5,736 nt of DNA, taken from GCA-020344555 sp964405925 (GTDB lineage Bacteria > Planctomycetota > Phycisphaerae > UBA1845). Position 1 is the stretch's first letter. Each line of letters opens with the position of its first letter. Made by a program: the position numbers and the translations under genes. This document shows positions 1 through 4,818 of the stretch, piece after piece. The stretch spans positions 1-5,736 of the forward strand of contig CAYOQG010000324.1 in assembly GCA_964405925.1 (NCBI GenBank), read 5' to 3'. Under the pieces are notes generated by a model. That model was not told the origin of the DNA and ran no database searches. It was given only the letters and a program-made list of their open reading frames with translations.

Positions 1-227
1 TCAATCACTTCCTCGGGTACCCCGGAGGAGACCCGCCGCAGCTGAAGCTTGGGGCCTACTACAACATGGTCTCGGAAAGTCGCGATGCCAAGCTCGCCTT
101 CGCAGCCACATTCAACGGCGAGCAGGACGTCTACTTCATACGGATCACACCGGACTGCAACGGTAACGGCATCGCCGATGAGACGGATATCATCGATGAG
201 AGCAGCGACGACTGCAATGACAACTAG
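1..227 (+). CDS. C-terminal part of BNR/sialidase-like secreted protein, partial, ends at in-frame TAG
   Basis: The frame is open from base 3 and its start lies left of the window. The 50 residues before the repeats include 'FNGEQDVYFIRI' following a segment beginning 'GAYYNMVSE'. This resembles the closing strand of BNR/Asp-box (sialidase-like) propellers, where a 'DTRNGxQDVYxxRI' ending is common; this is recall of a family pattern, not a search. The protein then enters the Cys-rich array with a first unit lacking cysteine at the usual second position (DCNGNGIADETD, from 153) and a second unit (from 213) cut by the TAG after 'DCNDN'. The next codons continue the unit as 'IPDECE', so the stop does not look like a natural end. 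Possible catalytic residues of a sialidase would lie outside the window, so enzyme activity cannot be judged. Confidence 0.55.
   Translation, partial: NHFLGYPGGDPPQLKLGAYYNMVSESRDAKLAFAATFNGEQDVYFIRITPDCNGNGIADETDIIDESSDDCNDN
225..227 (+). other. In-frame TAG interrupting a Cys-rich repeat
   Basis: The unit reads DCNDN-stop-IPDECEP. Other units have Gln or Leu at this place: 'DCNGNQIPDECEP' at 579 uses CAG and 'DCNDNLIPDECE' at 774 uses CTC. A single C-to-T change from CAG explains the stop. The frame is open for 74 codons before it and over 900 after it. Confidence 0.85.
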
Positions 228-290
228 ATCCCGGACGAATGTGAACCGGATGAGGACTGCAACAGCAACGGTGTCCAGGACATCTGTGAT

Positions 291-2951
291 GTGGCCACGG
301 GGTCAAGCCCGGATTGCAATTCAGACTACGTGCCTGACGAGTGCACGTATACGGACTGCAATGCCAACGGGACCCAGGATATCTGCGAAGTGGCAGACGG
401 GACGGTCGAGGACTGCAACTACAACGAAGTACCTGACAAGTGCGAGATTCTGGTCGAGGACTGTAACGCAAATGGTGCTCCGGATGATTGCGACGTCCTC
501 TATGGTACAAGCGAGGATTGCCAGTCCAACTCCGTTCCCGACGAATGCGACACGAGCAGCGGGAGCTCCCTGGACTGCAACGGCAATCAGATACCGGATG
601 AGTGTGAGCCGGACTGCAATTTGAACGGAGTGCCGGACGACTGCGATGTGCAGGCAGGTACGAGTCCGGACTGCAACAATAGCCTAGTGCCGGACGAGTG
701 CGAACTCTTCGAGAATGACTGCAACGTAAACGGCGTGCCTGATGAGTGCGACGTGCCCTCGGGCTTCAGTCTGGACTGCAACGACAACCTCATTCCAGAC
801 GAATGCGAAGTCCTCGTGGCTGACTGCAACGAAAACGGCGTTCCCGACGATTGCGACGTGCCGCTGGGTCTGAGTCCTGACTGCAATAATAATCTCCTTC
901 CCGACGAGTGCGAGCTTTTTGAAAATGACTGCAATGAAAACGGTGTTCCTGATGAGTGCGATGTGCCTTCGGGATTCAGCCTGGACTGCAACGATAATCT
1001 CTTCCCCGACGAGTTCGAGCCGGACTGCAATGAAAGTGGCGTTCCTGACGACTGCGATGTAACGACTGGTGCGTCTGAAGACTGCAACGGCAACATCTAT
1101 CCAGACGAGTGTGATATTGCTAGCGGCTTCTCTCTGGATTTGGACGGCGACGGTATCCCAGACGAGTGTAGTTGCCCCTCTGGGCTTCCATTCCAGGAGG
1201 TAACTGGCTTCGATAGTCTCTATGATTACTTTGGCGGTGCGGTTGCCATCAGCGACAATCATATGGTTGTAGGCGCCCCCCTTGACGATGCTGTCGGACA
1301 TTGGTCGGGCTCGGCGTGGGTATACTACAGGAATGACAGCGGAACACCCGAGGACGTCACGGACGACCAGTGGTTGTTGCAGGCGACGCTCGTGGCGTCG
1401 GACGCGCAGGCCGACGAGCAATTCGGATACTCAGCGTGCATTCATGATGACTTGCTGGTGGTCGGGGCAAGGGCCGCCGATATTCAGGGTGTTCCGAGTG
1501 TCGGCGCAGCGTATGTATTCCAGCTCGATGATGCTGGCACGCCAACAGATCCGAGCGACGATTCATGGGTTGAGGTCGCGAAAATGTGGCCATGCCAGCT
1601 TGAGCCACAATTGCTCTCCGCAGCAAAAATCGCCTGTTCCAACGACTGGATCGTCGTGGGTGCGTGGAGAAACGCGGATGCCTATGTGTTTCGGAGAGTG
1701 ACCAACGGTACACCGCTTGACCCTTGGGATGACACTTGGGTCCAACATGTAAGGTTACATCCCGAGCTTGGCGGCTTCGGTCACTCGAGGGATTTAACCG
1801 GTCGCGACCTCATCATCGGATCGTCGCCAAGCGCTGAGGTCTATAGACTGGACGACGGTGGGACTCCCGATCACCTGGCCGATGACGAATGGGTACTTAC
1901 CGGCAGTCTTCAGAGGGAGGGCAACCGACGTCACTACCCTGCGTCCATCGATGGCTTGTACGCCGTCGTCGGGAACGGATGGAGTGACAGTGGCGTGACT
2001 GTGTTCCGGCGGGACTGTGCCGGCACACCGAACGATTTCTCAGATGATGCCTGGATCGAGGATGCTAGTTTGCTACCCAGCGGGAGCAGCCCCGACGATC
2101 TGTACGGGCACTTCGTGTCCATAAGGGGCCGGTCAGTGGTCTTCTCCGCTCCGCTCAACGACGAGTATGGGGAAGACTCCGGTGCTGTTTATGTGTTTCA
2201 GCGAAGAGACAACGGTACACCGTGTGATCCAAGCGACGACGTATGGCGTCAGTTGGAAAAATTCGTGGTACCGATTGACTATACTGGAGACCCTGGGGAG
2301 AATATGCTCTTCGTCGACCTTGACACCGTCTGGACCGCTGTCGGTGCGCCGAATGAATGGCGCAGCGCTGGCCCAGGCCAGGCTTTCGTTTACGCAGCGC
2401 CAGAGGACTGCAACCACAACTGGTTGTCTGATCGTTGCGACGAGACCGGACAGGGCCGCCATGGGGACTGCCCCGACCAGATCGACGACTGCAATCTCAA
2501 CGGCATTCCCGACGAGTGCGAACTCGGCGGCGGAAACGACTGCAACCAAAACGGCGTTCCCGACGATTGTGAGGGGCAGTTCGCGCCTTTGATCACCCAG
2601 CAGCCTATCGGCCAGGACCTTTGCGTGGGAGACAGCGTCACACTGCGCGTGACCGTCATTGGCTATGAACCAATGAGCTGTCAGTGGCGAAAGGATGGCA
2701 TCGAGATCATCGGCGCCACGGAGGATTCGTATTCGATTGATTCGGCAGACCCCGTCGACATGGGTGAGTATGACGTACTCGCAAGCAACATCTGTGCGGT
2801 CGTTGCCAGTAACGTCACAACGATCACTGTGTTCGACCTGCCGACCCCGAGCCGACCACAGCCCGACCCGCTGCTGACGGATCTGGGATCGGGCACGAAG
2901 AACCGGTATCTATCCTTTGCGGCGGGGGCCCGGGTCGGCTACAGGCGGTAG
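291..2951 (+). CDS. Large Cys-rich repeat / FG-GAP propeller / Ig-like surface protein (main fragment)
   Basis: This 886-codon frame is the core of the composite gene. GTG at 291 is only the first formal start after the TAG at 225; no Shine-Dalgarno sequence precedes it, it lies inside a repeat, and no signal peptide follows, so it is unlikely to be a real start. Contents: 17 full Cys-rich repeats to 1175, ending in a canonical 'DLDGDGIPDEC' calcium loop; seven FG-GAP blades (1185-2402) with motifs such as 'FGGAVAIS', 'LVVGA' and 'SGAVYVFQ'; three more repeats (2406-2573); an Ig-like domain (2586-2832) with 'CVGDSVTL', 'CQWRKDG' and 'DMGEYDVLASN'; then 'KNRYLSFAAG', the start of the C-terminal module. 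The last residues (RVGYRR) and the TAG at 2949-2951 result from the frame change at 2924-2928. Likely role: extracellular adhesion or ligand binding; no enzymatic motif is visible. Confidence 0.75.
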   Translation: MATGSSPDCNSDYVPDECTYTDCNANGTQDICEVADGTVEDCNYNEVPDKCEILVEDCNANGAPDDCDVLYGTSEDCQSNSVPDECDTSSGSSLDCNGNQIPDECEPDCNLNGVPDDCDVQAGTSPDCNNSLVPDECELFENDCNVNGVPDECDVPSGFSLDCNDNLIPDECEVLVADCNENGVPDDCDVPLGLSPDCNNNLLPDECELFENDCNENGVPDECDVPSGFSLDCNDNLFPDEFEPDCNESGVPDDCDVTTGASEDCNGNIYPDECDIASGFSLDLDGDGIPDECSCPSGLPFQEVTGFDSLYDYFGGAVAISDNHMVVGAPLDDAVGHWSGSAWVYYRNDSGTPEDVTDDQWLLQATLVASDAQADEQFGYSACIHDDLLVVGARAADIQGVPSVGAAYVFQLDDAGTPTDPSDDSWVEVAKMWPCQLEPQLLSAAKIACSNDWIVVGAWRNADAYVFRRVTNGTPLDPWDDTWVQHVRLHPELGGFGHSRDLTGRDLIIGSSPSAEVYRLDDGGTPDHLADDEWVLTGSLQREGNRRHYPASIDGLYAVVGNGWSDSGVTVFRRDCAGTPNDFSDDAWIEDASLLPSGSSPDDLYGHFVSIRGRSVVFSAPLNDEYGEDSGAVYVFQRRDNGTPCDPSDDVWRQLEKFVVPIDYTGDPGENMLFVDLDTVWTAVGAPNEWRSAGPGQAFVYAAPEDCNHNWLSDRCDETGQGRHGDCPDQIDDCNLNGIPDECELGGGNDCNQNGVPDDCEGQFAPLITQQPIGQDLCVGDSVTLRVTVIGYEPMSCQWRKDGIEIIGATEDSYSIDSADPVDMGEYDVLASNICAVVASNVTTITVFDLPTPSRPQPDPLLTDLGSGTKNRYLSFAAGARVGYRR
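669..1079 (+). repeat. Higher-order tandem repeat of about 70 residues inside the Cys-rich array
   Basis: A four-unit block is repeated: the copy starting at 669 (DCNNSLVPDECELFEN...) matches the copy starting at 879 (DCNNNLLPDECELFEN...), 210 bases later. Both contain 'ELFENDCN', 'NGVPDECDVPSGFSLDCND' and 'NGVPDDCDV' or 'SGVPDDCDV' in the same order. The second copy is 201 bases because 'VLVA' is replaced by 'P'. DNA differs mostly at third codon positions, so the duplication is old enough to have diverged silently while protein sequence was kept. Confidence 0.8.
1185..2402 (+). repeat. Seven FG-GAP beta-propeller blades with GTP-DD-W inserts
   Basis: Seven blade-like units can be read, each with a pattern like FG-x-S/A followed by a hydrophobic 'LVVGA' strand and an 'AYVF' strand. 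Six carry an insert of the form GTPxDxxDDxW, beginning at 1341, 1536, 1707, 1860, 2022 and 2214. The seventh (about 2300-2402, 'WTAVGAPNEW' and 'GQAFVYAAPE') lacks it and closes the ring. Known: FG-GAP blades form integrin-alpha-like propellers that bind ligands or partners outside the cell. Blade 4 is degenerate ('LIIGSSPSAEVYRL'). Confidence 0.75.
2406..2573 (+). repeat. Second, short Cys-rich repeat cluster (3 units)
   Basis: Units 'DCNHNWLSDRCD', 'DCNLNGIPDECE' and 'DCNQNGVPDDCE' follow the propeller directly and lead into the Ig-like domain. The first is degenerate and is separated from the second by a spacer with an extra Cys ('HGDCPDQID'). They probably act as a rigid, calcium-dependent linker (inference). 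Confidence 0.8.
2924..2928 (+). other. Frame-change site at a G5 run
   Basis: The upstream frame reads F-A-A-G then leaves the family pattern and stops 7 codons later. Adding one G to the run (or slipping back one base on GGG) gives F-A-A-G-G-P-G-R-L-Q-A-V and continues open to 3544. The run lies in a very GC-rich stretch, where base miscounting is common. A tRNA on GGG at 2925-2927 could re-pair with GGG at 2924-2926, so slippage is possible, but no stimulatory structure was established. Confidence 0.75.
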
Positions 2952-3001
2952 CTGTTAGGTTTGCAGCACTCCCCGGGTACGAGTACGCGGAGGGTCGGAC
3001 G

Positions 3002-3544
3002 ATGTGGGTCAAAGAGCCGCTGGCCGTCACGGAGGCTTCCGGGTCGAATGGCCCTGAGCCCGCACCGGCGTTCTGGGCTGCCGGACTCGCCTGCACCGCG
3101 TTTTACGCTGATTGGTCGACCTACGGCACGGTGGATGTCTTCGACGATGCGATCGTCCCAGGCGGCACGTACGAGTTATCTGTGATTGACGAACCGTGCG
3201 ACACCGCCGATCCGCAACACTATTCGGACGGACTCGAGGTCGTCATGGCCGGAGCCGGTGACGTCGTCGGCGATTGTACTGTCTGCCCGTGCACGGCGCC
3301 GCAGGGTGTCGTTGATTTCGTGGACATCTCGGGGGTGGTGGAGAAGTTCAAGAACATTCCCTGTAATCCGGGTGAATCGCCCGGTGTACCGCGGAAGGCT
3401 CGGGCTGACGTGGTGAATTCGACTATCTCGCTGCCGAAGCCGGATCAGAAGATCGACTTTTTGGACATTTCCTGTGTTGTGGAAGCGTTCCGCAACACCC
3501 CGTGTGTGCTGCCGGGACCGCCGATGACTGATCCGTGTCAGTGA
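3002..3544 (+). CDS. C-terminal DFxDIS module of the surface protein (frame-shifted fragment)
   Basis: ATG at 3002 is the first formal start, giving 180 residues, but the coding signal in this frame begins at about 2927. There it reads 'GPGRLQAVAVRFAALPG', the expected continuation of 'KNRYLSFAAG' at the end of the 291-2951 frame. No Shine-Dalgarno sequence precedes 3002. The fragment contains 'TMWVKEP', 'TYGTVDVFDDAIVPG' and two similar 18-residue motifs ('VDFVDISGVVEKFKNIPC' and 'IDFLDISCVVEAFRNTPC') separated by a linker with 'PRKARADVVN'. From recall, this whole module closes many secreted planctomycete proteins; the paired helices faintly resemble dockerin repeats, but the Asp/Asn calcium loop is missing. 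It may anchor or sort the protein outside the cell (inference). Seven or more cysteines suggest disulphides. Ends with TGA at 3542-3544. Confidence 0.7.
   Translation: MWVKEPLAVTEASGSNGPEPAPAFWAAGLACTAFYADWSTYGTVDVFDDAIVPGGTYELSVIDEPCDTADPQHYSDGLEVVMAGAGDVVGDCTVCPCTAPQGVVDFVDISGVVEKFKNIPCNPGESPGVPRKARADVVNSTISLPKPDQKIDFLDISCVVEAFRNTPCVLPGPPMTDPCQ
3311..3505 (+). repeat. Duplicated DFxDIS helix motif in the C-terminal module
   Basis: 'VDFVDISGVVEKFKNIPC' (3311-3364) and 'IDFLDISCVVEAFRNTPC' (3452-3505) align without gaps over 18 residues, 47 residues apart. The paired layout resembles type I dockerin halves, but the Asp/Asn-rich calcium loop normally in front is absent, so a dockerin call would be too strong. 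Confidence 0.7.
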
Positions 3545-3666
3545 GCGGCAGCGCCGAATCACGAGCGGCAAATAGCGAGCGCAGTAACCGGGGATGCAAG
3601 TCCCACCCCTGTGCGATCAAACGGTGACCGAAAGATCGAAGCGCCGCGCGGTCTTATCCGAAGGAC
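3545..3666 (+). other. Intergenic gap between convergent genes with possible hairpin
   Basis: The gap separates the ends of the surface protein gene (+) and the unknown gene (-). A possible structure pairs GCGCAG (3579-3584) with CTGTGC (3609-3614, one G-U pair) and encloses GGGA (3591-3594) with TCCC (3601-3604) around a six-base loop. No T-run follows on either strand, so I do not call a rho-independent terminator. The structure could be a rho-dependent end, part of an unrecognised RNA, or chance. Confidence 0.3.
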
Positions 3667-4152
3667 TTACGCCATCTTATCCACTTGATTCCCATGGGGC
3701 AGGGGTTGGTCGCCGCTACCTGTGAAGTGGGCGTCCGCTGAGCCGAAGACCACGGTTGTCGTCGTGTACTCGAATGACACGGTCGTGGAAGATGCGTATG
3801 TACTCATGAACTGCGCCTGGCCATTTCCACGATTGCCGAGCTGAGCCAATGCGTCACGCGCTGCCGTGTCCGGTTTCTGCATTTCCTCCAGCAGGGCCAA
3901 GAGAATCATCAGGGCGATCAACATTTGAAGCATCTTGTCGTTTTCAACACCGCCCCCGACGCTTTGAAGCATCTGTGATACGGCGGAGTGTATTTGTGTG
4001 ACCGCCGATGTCGTTCCTGCTGACGGAGTACCCGAGAGGGCAGCGCCTGTCAAGTTGGACGATTGGGCGGATCGGCCCGTCTGATAAAACGCGGGGTCAA
4101 GCGCCGTTGGGCGCCCGCTTGAACCCGGGCCGATCGGTGAGACGATGTTCAT
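3667..4152 (-). CDS. Hypothetical protein, 161 residues, central hydrophobic helix
   Basis: I do not recognise a named family. ATG at 4152-4150 is chosen because AGGAGG (4162-4167) sits nine bases upstream; a further 35 in-frame codons upstream have no such signal and an Arg-rich, non-protein-like sequence. The protein starts 'MNIVSPIGPGSSG' and has a Gly/Ser/Thr-rich, probably disordered stretch to residue 50. A helical region at about 50-105 follows ('AVSQMLQSVGGGVENDKM') with a strongly hydrophobic core at 74-88, then a Thr-rich beta-like segment at 117-137 ('STTVSFEYTTTTVVFG') and a Gly/Pro-rich tail. No signal peptide is seen. The hydrophobic stretch of about 15 residues is short for a transmembrane helix and may instead be an oligomerisation helix. 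I have an impression of similar proteins in other planctomycetes, not verifiable here. It is alone on its strand. Confidence 0.75.
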   Translation of the reverse strand: MNIVSPIGPGSSGRPTALDPAFYQTGRSAQSSNLTGAALSGTPSAGTTSAVTQIHSAVSQMLQSVGGGVENDKMLQMLIALMILLALLEEMQKPDTAARDALAQLGNRGNGQAQFMSTYASSTTVSFEYTTTTVVFGSADAHFTGSGDQPLPHGNQVDKMA

Positions 4153-4591
4153 TCCCTTTCTCCTCCTCGGACGTTTCAATCGCGTGTTGCGCGCAGCGCA
4201 CACCGACAAGCTGTTGGCACGACAAGGTCCGTTATTCTCGAACCGAGCCTTGCCCAAGGTAAGTCGTTGTCATGCAAAGGGTTACGGTCGAGATTGGATG
4301 CTGTTGCCTGTAGCAGTCGTGTGGACCCGTTGGCGGCGGGCCACGTGTCGGTTGCCCTGCAGCAACACTGGACGGAGGGCGCCAGCCTTGCGGCTACTTC
4401 TCGGAACCGCCCGATGGAGCACCCTTTGTCGACCTCGCCGCGCCGCTGCGGATAAAGGGCCCGGTAACAAGACGAACCGTTGTTGCGGCATGAACTTGGC
4501 TAATGCAGGTAATCGCATAAGGTCCGGGAGGCGATCAACCGTCAAAGCGCCCGTATCTGAATCGGCCCAGTTTCCGACGGCCTGGTACCGG
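4153..4591. other. Gene-free stretch between divergent genes
   Basis: Apart from the binding site for the minus-strand gene I see no convincing gene. Open frames at 4145-4621 (+) and 4282-4632 (-) are Arg-rich, have no recognisable domain and overlap each other. A hairpin with a seven-base stem (4464-4470 with 4480-4486, one G-U pair, loop nine bases) is present without a T-run. The promoter of the minus-strand gene should lie here but no good -35/-10 pair was found for it. Confidence 0.5.
4162..4167 (-). promoter_or_regulatory. Ribosome binding site AGGAGG
   Basis: A perfect AGGAGG on the minus strand, nine bases from the ATG at 4152. It decides the start of the 161-residue protein over the longer frame reaching 4257. 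Confidence 0.8.
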
Positions 4592-4619
4592 TTGACACGC
4601 ACAACAACCGATCTAATAT
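4592..4619 (+). promoter_or_regulatory. Housekeeping sigma-type promoter upstream of ispE
   Basis: TTGACA (4592-4597, a perfect -35) and TAATAT (4614-4619, four of six to TATAAT) are separated by 16 bases. The predicted transcript start is about 4625-4627. It points toward ispE, leaving a leader of about 190 bases. Confidence 0.6.
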
Positions 4620-4630
4620 GAGGCCAGGTC

Positions 4631-4765
4631 ATGGGTACGCGGTTGCGCGCACTACTGGCCGAGATCGCCCGGGCGGCGGAAAACCCGGGAAAGCATGAAA
4701 TGCGAAGTGGGCTTGCTGAACTTCGACACCTAGCTCAGGGCCGCCAGACACCCCTACGAGCTTGA
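4631..4765 (+). CDS. Possible small protein of 44 residues between promoter and ispE
   Basis: ATG at 4631 opens a 44-codon frame ending at TGA 4763-4765. The product is rich in Ala, Leu, Arg and Glu; 'RLRALLAEIARAAENPG' and 'LAELRHLAQG' would form amphipathic helices, which is more protein-like than the surrounding frames. With transcription starting near 4626 only about five bases precede the ATG, so it would be translated nearly leaderless; only weak AGG-type sequence lies upstream. It ends 53 bases before ispE. No family is recognised. It may equally be untranslated leader that happens to be open. Confidence 0.25.
   Translation: MGTRLRALLAEIARAAENPGKHEMRSGLAELRHLAQGRQTPLRA
4668..4689 (+). 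other. GC-only hairpin in the ispE leader
   Basis: CCCGGG at 4668-4673 can pair with CCCGGG at 4684-4689 around a ten-base loop ending in AAAA. No T-run follows, so it is not a standard terminator. It lies inside the 44-codon frame and could affect leader structure, or be chance in GC-rich DNA. Confidence 0.3.
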
Positions 4766-4818
4766 TCACAACGTGACGTGCGGGACCGAAACTGCTGACT
4801 TTGACGACCAGAAGTTCG

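Larger units (their letters stand above)
153..1175 (+). repeat. Array of 20 Cys-rich calcium-loop repeats (DCNxNGVPDxCD)
   Basis: Twenty units begin with DC(N/Q) or its variant DLD, at roughly 30- to 60-base steps. Two sub-types alternate: 'DCNxNGVPD(E/D)CD' followed by a 7-8 residue linker such as 'VPSGFSL', and 'DCNxNxxPDECE' followed by a short linker such as 'LFEN' or only 'P'. The last unit, 'DLDGDGIPDEC', is a standard thrombospondin type 3-like calcium loop, which shows where the Cys form comes from: Asp and Asn at positions 1, 3, 5 and 9 are kept. Two cysteines per unit could form disulphides (inference). Exceptions: no second Cys in unit 1, Phe in place of Cys at 1014-1016. Confidence 0.85.
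1..3544 (+). pseudogene. Composite multi-module surface protein gene, interrupted by one stop and one frameshift, 5' end outside window
   Basis: Seen: three open stretches (3-224, 228-2948, 2927-3541) join into one continuous protein if the TAG at 225-227 is read as an amino acid and one base is added to the G run at 2924-2928. Modules in order: BNR/sialidase-like end (3-152), 20 Cys-rich repeats (153-1175), seven-bladed FG-GAP propeller (about 1185-2402), three Cys-rich repeats (2406-2573), Ig-like domain (about 2586-2832), and a C-terminal module with two DFxDIS motifs (about 2890-3541). Known: such modules belong to secreted or cell-surface proteins, the repeats and propeller usually binding calcium. 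Inferred: an adhesin or extracellular binding protein of about 1,180 or more residues. Neither downstream fragment has a ribosome binding site or signal peptide of its own, which favours one gene. Whether it is a true pseudogene, an assembly error or a recoded gene is open. Confidence 0.6.

Noticed and set aside
225..227. Pyrrolysine or general TAG recoding
   Set aside because: No pyrrolysine machinery is visible, the repeat site normally holds Gln or Leu, and a single C-to-T change is a simpler explanation.
49..624. Plus-strand frame of 191 codons overlapping the start of the repeat array
   Set aside because: It runs in another frame through the repeats and gives a Thr/Arg/Ser/Met-rich product with no domain, while the repeat frame has clear motifs.
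587..1421. Antisense open frames at 587-1096 and 684-1421, including a repetitive 'SSGTPFSLQS' pattern
   Set aside because: They are shadows of the Cys-rich repeat array on the plus strand; the periodicity comes from the DCN repeats.
3311..3505. Type I dockerin domain
   Set aside because: The paired DFxDIS helices resemble its layout but the Asp/Asn calcium loop is missing, so only a distant resemblance is claimed.
3626..3653. GACCG / CGGTC inverted repeat as a terminator
   Set aside because: The stem is five bases with a long loop and no T-run on either strand.
4215..4230. TGGCAC as the -24 half of a sigma-54 promoter
   Set aside because: The matching TTGC element at the required distance is absent.
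4145..4632. Open frames at 4145-4621 (+) and 4282-4632 (-) in the gap before ispE
   Set aside because: They overlap each other on opposite strands, are Arg-rich with no motif, and have no clear ribosome binding site; random open frames are expected in GC-rich DNA.
4801..4818. TTG at 4801 as the ispE start
   Set aside because: It adds six residues with no family similarity and has no better ribosome binding site; ATG 4819 is the simpler choice, though the start is not certain.
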